From Nitrosomonadales bacterium (GTDB lineage Bacteria > Pseudomonadota > Gammaproteobacteria > Burkholderiales > Methylophilaceae), in contig JABHXS010000151.1 of assembly GCA_018657165.1 (NCBI GenBank), positions 1-7,389 on the forward strand: DNA of 7,389 nucleotides, written 5' to 3'. The translations under genes were made by a program, and so were the position numbers. Position 1 is the stretch's first letter. Every line of letters starts with the position of its first letter. Positions 1 through 5,149 of the stretch are shown here, piece after piece. The notes beneath the pieces are model-generated. The model searched no databases. It had not been told where the DNA came from and saw only the letters and a program-made list of their open reading frames with translations.

Positions 1-34
1 AAAACTCATGATTTTTTTTAATTTTTGACCTCAT
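1..34 (-). CDS. ftsI: FtsI (penicillin-binding protein 3), first 11 codons only
   Basis: An ATG at 34-32 (minus strand) overlaps the ftsL stop as ATGA and opens a frame that runs off the window edge, reading MRSKIKKNHEF. In the conserved dcw order mraZ-rsmH-ftsL-ftsI, the next gene is ftsI, the septal peptidoglycan transpeptidase. A short basic cytoplasmic start before a membrane anchor fits its N-terminus. Nothing catalytic is visible, so the identification rests on gene order and the same 4-base overlap used at the two preceding junctions. No clear Shine-Dalgarno sequence precedes it, so translational coupling to ftsL is likely. Confidence 0.6.
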   Translation of the reverse strand, partial: MRSKIKKNHEF

Positions 35-285
35 TTAATCAATTTTTTCTGTTTTTTTTCTGGAGGATTCATATTTAATTTACCTTTTGCATATTCCAAA
101 ATTCTTCCATTGCCAGACTTTGAAGACTCTTCAATCAAAAGTCGATGCTGTTCGTCTTTTAACTCGATAGTTTTTTGTTTTTCAATTTCTAAAGCATGGT
201 GGTTAACGTGATATTGGTGATGAGCATTAATTTTTACCAGGGCAAATAGTATTAATAATGCAAATAGTATTAAATTCAATTTCAC
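31..285 (-). CDS. ftsL: Cell division protein FtsL
   Basis: FtsL is a small bitopic inner-membrane protein that joins FtsB and FtsQ in the divisome and activates FtsW/FtsI. The 84-residue product has the usual layout: a very short cytoplasmic start, one hydrophobic segment at about residues 4-18, then a heptad-like, charged periplasmic helix (about 30-72) with the leucine and glutamate spacing of the coiled coil, and a short basic tail. FtsL sequences are poorly conserved, so the call leans on length, topology and position between rsmH and ftsI. The start is GTG at 285-283, overlapping the rsmH stop as GTGA. A GGAGG at 294-290, four bases upstream and inside the rsmH 3' end, supports this start. 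Confidence 0.9.
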   Translation of the reverse strand: MKLNLILFALLILFALVKINAHHQYHVNHHALEIEKQKTIELKDEQHRLLIEESSKSGNGRILEYAKGKLNMNPPEKKQKKLIK

Positions 286-1211
286 CTTTCCTCCAAAATT
301 TTCTCTATCACTCTTAATTTTGCGCTTCGTGCTCTCTTATTTTTAGATATCTCTATACTTGAAGGGGTTTGCATTTTTTGAGTAACTTTAATAGGGGGTG
401 ACTTAATTTGCCTTTGAAGGATTGGAATTTTTTTAGGAACTTTATCTGTATTCAACTTTGTTTTAATAAAGTTTTTAATAATCCTATCTTCAAGTGAATG
501 AAAACTAATAATAGCCATCCTTCCATTAATTTTTAAAGCTTCAAATGCCGCTGGCAAAACCTCTTTTATCTCTAAAAGTTCTTCATTTACCTTTATCCTT
601 AATGCTTGAAATGTTTTTGTTGCTGGGTTTTTACTCGAATCAAATTTAGGCACTGCTTTATTGATGATTTCAGCTAATTCTATTGTTCTTGATATTTTTC
701 CTTTTTCCTCTCGATATTGAATAATGGATTTAACAATTTTTTTTGCAAATCTTTCCTCACCATAATCGTATAGGAGCTTAACTAAGTCATCATCACTATA
801 ATTATTAACAATTTCTGAAGCCGTTAATTTTTGACTTTGATTCATTCTCATATCTAGATTTGCATCCAATTGAAAACTAAAACCTCGCTCTGCTTGATCA
901 ATTTGTGGAGAAGAGATTCCTAAATCCATAAGAATTCCATCGGGTTTTTGTAATTTTTTTTTTAAGATATTTTTTAAATTCTTAAAAGATGCATGCTCTA
1001 TTTCGAAGCGCTTATCTTTAATTTTTTCGGCTTCTTTAATGGCTTCTAAATCTTTATCTAAGGCAAGGAGCCTTCCGTCTTCATTTAAGTTTTTAAGTAT
1101 TTCTTTTGAGTGCCCACCTCTTCCAAAAGTACAATCTATGTAAAAGCCATTTGGGATAATAGCCAATGCATTTATTGCCTCATTAAGCATTACTGGAACA
1201 TGTGTACTCAT
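282..1211 (-). CDS. rsmH: 16S rRNA (cytosine1402-N4)-methyltransferase RsmH
   Basis: RsmH (formerly MraW) uses S-adenosylmethionine to methylate N4 of C1402 in the 16S rRNA decoding centre. The 309 residues match the family length (313 in E. coli). Recognisable blocks are HVPVMLNE at 4-11, the SAM-binding motif YIDCTFGRGGHS at 24-35, the acidic residue of LLALDKD at 48-54, DGILMDLGISSPQID at 91-105 followed by RGFSF, a basic ALRIKVNEEL at 203-212, and ISFHSLEDR at 235-243. The start ATG at 1211 overlaps the mraZ stop as ATGA, and an AGAGG lies nine bases upstream (1225-1221). It is the second gene of the dcw run and is probably co-transcribed with mraZ and ftsL. The gene looks intact. Confidence 0.98.
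   Translation of the reverse strand: MSTHVPVMLNEAINALAIIPNGFYIDCTFGRGGHSKEILKNLNEDGRLLALDKDLEAIKEAEKIKDKRFEIEHASFKNLKNILKKKLQKPDGILMDLGISSPQIDQAERGFSFQLDANLDMRMNQSQKLTASEIVNNYSDDDLVKLLYDYGEERFAKKIVKSIIQYREEKGKISRTIELAEIINKAVPKFDSSKNPATKTFQALRIKVNEELLEIKEVLPAAFEALKINGRMAIISFHSLEDRIIKNFIKTKLNTDKVPKKIPILQRQIKSPPIKVTQKMQTPSSIEISKNKRARSAKLRVIEKILEER
290..294 (-). promoter_or_regulatory. ftsL ribosome binding site inside rsmH
   Basis: GGAGG on the minus strand, four bases before the GTG start. It lies in the last codons of rsmH and fixes the unusual GTG start of ftsL. It is the best Shine-Dalgarno match I found in the window. Confidence 0.8.
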
Positions 1212-1654
1212 AATGAAAAACCTCTTAGCTCATCCGGAAATTCATTTTCTTCAGTTATGTTTATTTGACTTAAATGTTCATAATAATGATCACAATTCCA
1301 GAGCTCAAAATGGCTTCCCTGCCCAATAAAAATTGCATTTTTATCTATTTCAGCATAATTTTTTAATTCTGAGGGGATGAGCAACCTATTTGCTTTATCT
1401 AGGGTTATGTCTTCTGCAAAGCCAACTAGCAATCTCTGTAGGCCGCTAGATTTTTTTTCGAAGCTTGATAAATTCATTATCTTTTCTTGAATAGGCTCCC
1501 ATGCAAACTGGGGATATAAAAGTAAACATTTATAAATATGAGCCGTTAATACTAGCGCACCTGATGATTCGATAAGAATTTTTTCACGATACTTTGTTGG
1601 GATCGCAATCCTATTTTTCCCATCTAAGTTTAAACGTGTTGCGCCTCTATACAT
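1208..1654 (-). CDS. mraZ: Transcriptional regulator MraZ
   Basis: MraZ is the DNA-binding regulator encoded at the head of the dcw cluster; in E. coli it represses its own operon. The product is 148 residues, close to the usual 150, and contains two SpoVT/AbrB-like halves. Each half carries the conserved D-x3-R signature: LDGKNRIAIP (10-19, D11 and R15) and LDKANRLLIP (85-94, D86 and R90). The N-terminus MYRGATRLNLD is typical. The ATG at 1654 has AGAGGT seven bases upstream. The leader carries three phased MraZ boxes (1724-1748), which fits autoregulation, plus a long hairpin (1684-1727). Its stop overlaps the rsmH start by four bases. Confidence 0.97.
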   Translation of the reverse strand: MYRGATRLNLDGKNRIAIPTKYREKILIESSGALVLTAHIYKCLLLYPQFAWEPIQEKIMNLSSFEKKSSGLQRLLVGFAEDITLDKANRLLIPSELKNYAEIDKNAIFIGQGSHFELWNCDHYYEHLSQINITEENEFPDELRGFSL

Positions 1655-1661
1655 ATGCTGT

Positions 1662-1667
1662 ACCTCT
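1662..1667 (-). promoter_or_regulatory. mraZ ribosome binding site
   Basis: AGAGGT on the minus strand, seven bases before the mraZ ATG. It supports that start. It lies downstream of the leader hairpin and is not sequestered by it. Confidence 0.75.
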
Positions 1668-1673
1668 ATACTT

Positions 1674-1727
1674 GAGAAAAAGATGGGAAATTACTTAATA
1701 CCCTTAGCCTTACTAAGCAATTTCCCA
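1674..1727 (-). promoter_or_regulatory. Hairpin with U-rich tail in the mraZ leader (attenuator-like)
   Basis: In the mraZ transcript, 1727-1711 pairs with 1700-1684 as an uninterrupted 17-bp stem with two G-U wobbles. Its outer nine pairs are a perfect inverted repeat (TGGGAAATT / AATTTCCCA). The 10-base loop is AGGCTAAGGG at 1710-1701. The stem is followed immediately by TCTTTTTCTC (1683-1674), so the layout resembles an intrinsic terminator or attenuator placed before the mraZ ribosome binding site. Its 5' arm overlaps the MraZ box nearest the gene (1724-1728). Pairing was worked out by eye. Whether it terminates, attenuates, or only reflects DNA-level operator symmetry is unknown. A smaller hairpin (CTTAG/CTAAG, 1703-1717) competes with it. 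Confidence 0.6.
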
Positions 1728-1748
1728 CAAATTACCACTTTTTCCCTA
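1724..1748 (-). promoter_or_regulatory. MraZ operator: three phased boxes
   Basis: On the minus strand, TAGGG (1748-1744), GTGGT (1738-1734) and GTGGG (1728-1724) begin exactly 10 bp apart, each followed by an A/T-rich five-base spacer. This is the arrangement known for MraZ: direct TGGG-type repeats with five-base spacers upstream of mraZ. The boxes lie just downstream of the predicted -10 (1762-1757), so bound MraZ would cover the transcription start and early transcribed region. The GTGGG box is the best match; the TAGGG box is the most divergent. Confidence 0.75.
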
Positions 1749-1756
1749 ACATACAC

Positions 1757-1785
1757 ACTATAGGTAAAAAAAAAGCGCAATGCAA
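1757..1785 (-). promoter_or_regulatory. Predicted sigma-70 promoter of mraZ
   Basis: A -10 TATAGT (1762-1757) lies 17 bp from a weak -35 TTGCAT (1785-1780) on the minus strand. The predicted start of transcription is near 1750, directly before the MraZ boxes. The -35 falls in the loop of the rnpB terminator. The -10 is a good match; the -35 matches the consensus only in TTG. Confidence 0.5.
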
Positions 1786-1794
1786 GCGCTTTTT
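1766..1794 (-). terminator. Intrinsic terminator of rnpB
   Basis: On the minus strand, AAAAAGCGC (1794-1786) and GCGCTTTTT (1778-1770) form a stem around a seven-base loop, TTGCATT. It is followed by an unbroken run of nine T (1774-1766). It lies about 40 bases beyond the mature 3' end of RNase P RNA. A shorter T run on the other side makes it weakly bidirectional, but no plus-strand gene ends here. Confidence 0.85.
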
Positions 1795-1832
1795 AATTTT
1801 AAATCTTTATATAACAATGATTTATGAGTAGA

Positions 1833-2116
1833 AGGTAAGTTGACCTATAAGCCGGGTTCTGTCATGGACAGTCATTCATCTAGACATATAATTACTTATA
1901 TGTTCAAGCAGCCTACCCGATAACAACACGAGCCGTGCTAACGTTATCCTATTTGGCCTTGCTCCGAGTGGAGGTTGCCGCGTTTCACCGTAACTAAATA
2001 CGCTCGTCTCTGTGGCCCTATTCCTCATCTCACGATGTATGGCTGTTAGCCATCACTCTGCTCTAGGAGCCCGGACTTTCCTCTACACAAAAGTATAGTG
2101 ACTGTCTGGTCAACTT
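1833..2116 (-). ncRNA. rnpB: RNase P RNA (bacterial class A), complete
   Basis: This is the catalytic RNA that matures tRNA 5' ends together with the RnpA protein. Both ends pair to form P1: AAGTTGACC (2116-2108) with GGTCAACTT (1845-1837). The conserved P4 block GAGGAAAGTCCGGGC is at 2083-2069, GGAGCAAGGCCAAATAG is in the central core, the GGGTAGGCTGC loop with the GGU that binds tRNA CCA is near 1918, and AGATGAATGACTGTCC is at 1881-1866. P3 is a simple six-pair hairpin with a four-base loop (2098-2083). P8 is at 2053-2039, P9 is capped by GTGA (2037-2026), and P18 is a nearly all-A/T stem capped by GTAA (1903-1884). At about 284 nt it is shorter than the 377-nt E. coli RNA, having lost peripheral helices in the P12-P14 region. 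The exact ends are inferred from P1 and the E. coli 3' tail. Confidence 0.96.
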
Positions 2117-2122
2117 ATTGAT

Positions 2123-2131
2123 ATTTTATCA
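2123..2131 (-). promoter_or_regulatory. Predicted rnpB promoter (extended -10)
   Basis: TGATAAAAT on the minus strand is an extended -10 (TGn then TAAAAT). It places the start about seven bases downstream at 2116, exactly where the P1 strand of RNase P RNA begins. No convincing -35 was found. The element sits in the 25-bp gap after the pyrC stop, so any -35 contacts would fall inside pyrC. Confidence 0.5.
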
Positions 2132-2141
2132 TTGAAAGGCA

Positions 2142-3179
2142 TCAAATATCGCAACAATTCCAACCAATTTCTTGACCCGCCATCAAAGGTACAATCGTAT
2201 CATTATCAACTTTTATATTATTTGGAATTTTATTGTTAGCTCTTAGTAGTTTTATTTTATTTTTACTTTGGCTAAGCTTATAAAAATCAGCACCAAATTT
2301 ACTACTAAAATTTTCTAATTTTTCAATGGCATTATTTCTGTCAAAAATTTCTGCATAGATCTCCATTGCATTTAATGCGGAATATATCCCCGCACAACCA
2401 CAATTGCTCTCTTTTTCTGACCTCTTGTGGGGTGCGCTATCCGTTCCTAGAAAAAATTTTGAATTGCCAGATATAGCCGCATCGAGGACTGCAACTCTAT
2501 GTTCTTCTCTTTTTAACACCGGCAAACAAAATGCATGAGGCTTTAACCCTCCCAAAAATAATTCATTTCGATTGTAAAGAAGATGTTGTGGTGTAATTGA
2601 TGCAGCAATTTTGCTGCTTGATTCTCTCACAAATTCTGTAGCATCTTTTGTTGAAATATGCTCTAAAACTATTCTAAGGTTTGGGAATTCTTTATGAGCT
2701 CTAATTAAATACTTTTCAATAAATATTTTTTCTCGATCAAAAATATCTACCTTTGAATCATTAACTTCCCCATGAATTAGTAAGGGAACATCTAACTTTT
2801 CCATCATTTCAAAAATTTTATACCCTGATTCAAAAGAACCCACCCCCATATTTGAGTTTGTTGTTACCCCTTTTGGATAAAGCTTTATGCCAACAACCCT
2901 TGAAGAAGCTTGAATTTTTTTTAATTCCTCTAAGGTTAAGTTTTCATTAAAGTAAATAGTCATTAGAGGTTCAAAATCATAACCTTTGGTATGAATTTTG
3001 ATGTCATCATAATATTCATGAGCTAACTCTGTGTTTGTAACTGGTTTTTTAAGATTGGGCATAACAATAGCTCTTCCAAACTGACTTGCAGAGTGTTGAC
3101 TTACTACTTTTAGCATGCCCCCTTCCCTAAGGTGAAGATGCATATCATCAGGCTTTGGAATAATTAATTCATTTATCAT
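2142..3179 (-). CDS. pyrC: Dihydroorotase, class II (PyrC)
   Basis: PyrC is a cytoplasmic zinc amidohydrolase that cyclises N-carbamoyl-aspartate to dihydroorotate, the third step of de novo pyrimidine synthesis. The 345 residues match the E. coli enzyme (348). Visible active-site elements are H14 and H16 plus R18 in DDMHLHLREG, N42 in MPN, the carboxylated-lysine candidate K99 in GIKLYPKG, the flexible-loop TTNSN at 106-110, H136 in LLIHGEV, H174 in LEHIST, and the catalytic aspartate D247 in LGTDSAPH. The ATG at 3179 overlaps the last 11 bp of rsmI. No Shine-Dalgarno sequence is evident, so translation is probably coupled to rsmI. rnpB starts 25 bp after its stop with no terminator between. 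The gene appears complete. Confidence 0.97.
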   Translation of the reverse strand: MINELIIPKPDDMHLHLREGGMLKVVSQHSASQFGRAIVMPNLKKPVTNTELAHEYYDDIKIHTKGYDFEPLMTIYFNENLTLEELKKIQASSRVVGIKLYPKGVTTNSNMGVGSFESGYKIFEMMEKLDVPLLIHGEVNDSKVDIFDREKIFIEKYLIRAHKEFPNLRIVLEHISTKDATEFVRESSSKIAASITPQHLLYNRNELFLGGLKPHAFCLPVLKREEHRVAVLDAAISGNSKFFLGTDSAPHKRSEKESNCGCAGIYSALNAMEIYAEIFDRNNAIEKLENFSSKFGADFYKLSQSKNKIKLLRANNKIPNNIKVDNDTIVPLMAGQEIGWNCCDI

Positions 3180-4014
3180 TATTTTTTATTTCTAATGCTA
3201 GGTTATATATTTCATTTTTTTTCATTTTAAATATCTGTGATACAAGCTTTACAGACTGATTCAAACTCAATTCATTAAGCATAATTTTTAACGCATTTTC
3301 TACCCCAAGATTTCTTGATCCTTTATGTTCTTGCTCAATACCCTCTATAATAATCACAAACTCACCTTTAAGGTTATGTTTTTCATTTCTAAATTTTAGC
3401 AATAAATCGTGCAAGTTTTCTTTATAAACAGTTTCATATAATTTTGTTAACTCACGGCCGATAAATATATTTTGATTTGCACCATAAACTCCCTCAAGCA
3501 ACTCTAAAGTTTTTAAAATTCGATGGGGGGATACAAAAAAAACTGAGGTAAATTGACTCTTATAAAATTGTTTAATTACTTTTTTGCTTCTACTATCAGT
3601 ATTTGGCAAAAACCCATAAAATTTAAATTGAGTTGAAGTGATACCAGCAACTGAAAATGCTGCAGTAATTGATGAAGCTCCTGGAATTGGGACTACTTTA
3701 ATTTTAGCTTCTAAGGCCTTTTTAACCAGATAAGCTCCAGGATCACTGATGCCTGGGGTCCCTGCATCAGAAATATAGGCTATTTTTTTACCATTTTGTA
3801 TTTCTTTGATCAAAAAACTACTCTTACCCTCCTCATTATGTTGATGAAGAGATATAAGTTTTTTATTTATAGAGAATTTGGATAGTAGGTGCTTAGAGTG
3901 TCTTGTATCTTCACAGGCAATTAGATCAACACTATTTAAAATTTCAATAGCTCTAGATGTAATATCATCTAAATTTCCAATCGGCGTCCCAACAATATAA
4001 AGAGCTGAATTCAT
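3169..4014 (-). CDS. rsmI: 16S rRNA (cytidine1402-2'-O)-methyltransferase RsmI
   Basis: RsmI (YraL) is a tetrapyrrole-methylase-fold enzyme that 2'-O-methylates C1402 of 16S rRNA, the same base that RsmH methylates at N4. The 281 residues show the family blocks in order: LYIVGTPIGNLDDIT at 5-19, CEDTRHS at 34-40, the glycine-rich SAM loop ISDAGTPGISDPG at 81-93, PIPGASS at 109-115, FYGFLP at 132-137, FVSPHR at 160-165, GRELTKLYET at 186-195 and GEFVIIIEG at 217-225. The length is usual (286 in E. coli) and the gene is intact. ATG at 4014 gives the canonical N-terminus; no Shine-Dalgarno sequence is visible. It heads the minus-strand run with pyrC and diverges from dolP. Confidence 0.98.
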   Translation of the reverse strand: MNSALYIVGTPIGNLDDITSRAIEILNSVDLIACEDTRHSKHLLSKFSINKKLISLHQHNEEGKSSFLIKEIQNGKKIAYISDAGTPGISDPGAYLVKKALEAKIKVVPIPGASSITAAFSVAGITSTQFKFYGFLPNTDSRSKKVIKQFYKSQFTSVFFVSPHRILKTLELLEGVYGANQNIFIGRELTKLYETVYKENLHDLLLKFRNEKHNLKGEFVIIIEGIEQEHKGSRNLGVENALKIMLNELSLNQSVKLVSQIFKMKKNEIYNLALEIKNNDK

Positions 4015-4049
4015 TAAAATAATTTTGTATGATTTTTTAATTAATTTAA

Positions 4050-4077
4050 TATAATGTTAATTCAATCAGTATATAAT
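4050..4077 (+). promoter_or_regulatory. Possible dolP promoter: two TATAAT boxes
   Basis: Two perfect TATAAT hexamers lie at 4050-4055 and 4072-4077. The first would start near 4062 and give a 23-base leader; it has a weak TTGTAT at 4025-4030 with a long 19-bp spacer. The second would start at about 4084, next to the ATG, giving a leaderless mRNA; it has no good -35. Only the boxes are seen; which is used is not known. Confidence 0.4.
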
Positions 4078-4095
4078 TTAAATTATGCATTCCAA
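4068..4095 (-). promoter_or_regulatory. Possible sigma-70 promoter of rsmI-pyrC
   Basis: TTGGAA (4095-4090), a 16-bp spacer and TATACT (4073-4068) on the minus strand would start transcription near 4061, leaving a leader of about 47 bases. The -35 extends into the first codons of dolP and the -10 overlaps a plus-strand TATAAT. In such AT-rich DNA, matches arise easily by chance. Confidence 0.4.
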
Positions 4096-4717
4096 ACCAA
4101 ATTATTTTTTAATTTCATTTTTTTTATCACTTAGTATTCTTCTAAATGCTTGTGCTGCGACAGGAATCCTTGGTGGCTCAACATCCTATGCTGATAGGAG
4201 GACGACAGAATCCCAAATTACAGATGAAAAACTCGAATGGCAAACAGTATTGAAAACACAAGATATTGAGGGTGAGTTTAGAGCAAATTTTGTTAGCTAT
4301 AATCAAATAGTGCTTATTACAGGCCAAGCACCTAACCAAGAAATTATAGATAAAGTATTTAATATCGTTACTAATATGGAAAATGTAAGAAAAGTTGAAA
4401 ATTATATGATTGTAGGGCCTGAAAATACAATAAGAGGAATTGCGAATGATATTGCGATAACAAGCAATGTAATATCGAGAGCTTTTGTCGATGAAAATAA
4501 GGATCAAGCTTCAGTTTCAATATTCCATTGGAAAGTATTTACCGAAGAAGCGGTAGTTTACCTAATGGGTATTTTAAACCAAGAGGAAGCAGATAAAGCT
4601 GTAGCAATTGCGAAATCTTCAAGAGGGGTGAAAAAAGTTGTGCCTTTATTTGAAATTGATAACACTTATAAATCAAACCCCAAAATCAAAACAAAAGACG
4701 ATGAAAAAATAAATTAA
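4085..4717 (+). CDS. dolP: DolP (YraP)-like BON-domain outer-membrane lipoprotein
   Basis: DolP is a double-BON lipoprotein that binds anionic phospholipid in the outer membrane and supports envelope integrity and division-site functions in E. coli. The 210-residue product begins with a lipoprotein signal peptide: K4, a hydrophobic core at 7-20, and the lipobox LNAC with C23 as the acylated residue. Alanine at the +2 position predicts outer-membrane sorting. Two BON domains follow, at about 45-112 and 121-193. DRRTTESQITDEKLEW resembles the E. coli DolP start of BON1, and VYLMGILNQEEADKA and GVKKV are the BON2 core. A charged tail of about 17 residues extends past the E. coli end. The start is fixed by the signal peptide; no Shine-Dalgarno sequence is visible. 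It is divergent from rsmI. Confidence 0.9.
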   Translation: MHSKPNYFLISFFLSLSILLNACAATGILGGSTSYADRRTTESQITDEKLEWQTVLKTQDIEGEFRANFVSYNQIVLITGQAPNQEIIDKVFNIVTNMENVRKVENYMIVGPENTIRGIANDIAITSNVISRAFVDENKDQASVSIFHWKVFTEEAVVYLMGILNQEEADKAVAIAKSSRGVKKVVPLFEIDNTYKSNPKIKTKDDEKIN

Positions 4718-4725
4718 TTAAATTA

Positions 4726-4754
4726 TTGATAAACCTTATAGTTTCAATTATCAT
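4726..4754 (+). promoter_or_regulatory. Predicted sigma-70 promoter of trxA-rho
   Basis: TTGATA (4726-4731) and TATCAT (4749-4754), each one mismatch from consensus, are separated by the optimal 17 bp. Transcription would start near 4761 and give a leader of about 58 bases before trxA. This is the best full promoter match in the window. It follows dolP directly, and no terminator is seen between them. Confidence 0.65.
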
Positions 4755-4818
4755 TACCCTATTCAAAAGAAACATCTTTTAAAACAAACTCAAGCCTTAG
4801 TTATAAAAATCATTAAAT

Positions 4819-5142
4819 ATGAGCAATATTATTCACGTTACAGACGATCAATTCGAAGAAAAGGTTCTTCAAGCAAAAGTGCCGGTATTAGTAGACTTTT
4901 GGGCTGAATGGTGTGGGCCATGCAAAGCAATAGCGCCAATACTTGATGATATTTCCAATGAATATGAAGGCAAGTTAATTGTTGCAAAGATCAATATAGA
5001 TGAGAATCAAAAAATTGCCGCCCAATTTGCAGTCCGAGCAATACCAACCCTCATAATCTTCAAAGATGGAAATTTTGAGGCTGATAAAAAAGGGGCTTTA
5101 TCTAAATCACAATTAATCGCATTTATTGACAGTACAATCTAA
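4819..5142 (+). CDS. trxA: Thioredoxin 1
   Basis: Thioredoxin is a cytoplasmic protein disulfide reductase, recycled by thioredoxin reductase, that supplies electrons to ribonucleotide reductase and other enzymes. The 107 residues (E. coli 109) contain the active site WCGPCK at 31-36 (C32 and C35), the buried aspartate D26 in VDFWAEW, and the cis-proline P76 in IPTLIIF, all at the E. coli positions. It is a single-domain protein with no signal peptide. The ATG at 4819 gives the canonical N-terminus; its AT-rich leader has no Shine-Dalgarno sequence. It ends seven bases before rho, the trxA-rho neighbourhood common in Proteobacteria, and the two are probably co-transcribed. Confidence 0.98.
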   Translation: MSNIIHVTDDQFEEKVLQAKVPVLVDFWAEWCGPCKAIAPILDDISNEYEGKLIVAKINIDENQKIAAQFAVRAIPTLIIFKDGNFEADKKGALSKSQLIAFIDSTI

Positions 5143-5149
5143 TAAAAAT

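Noticed and set aside
1890..1940. Possible loss of the GGU tRNA-CCA-binding motif in RNase P RNA
   Set aside because: The motif is in the GGGTAGGCTGC block (1918-1908), which is intact; the apparent change was in the neighbouring P16/P17 hairpin, which varies freely.
4178..4507. Minus-strand open frame of 109 codons opposite dolP
   Set aside because: It is antisense to a well-supported BON-domain gene, rich in cysteine, isoleucine and tyrosine as expected for a shadow frame, and has no recognisable domain or start signal.
4765..4780. Six-pair hairpin (AAAAGA / TCTTTT) in the trxA leader
   Set aside because: It is almost all A/T with a four-base loop, has no T run after it, and is the kind of pairing expected by chance in this composition.
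5126..5149. Eight extra N-terminal codons for Rho from a TTG start
   Set aside because: They lie inside trxA and before the ATG at 5150, which gives exactly the E. coli Rho length and the canonical N-terminus.
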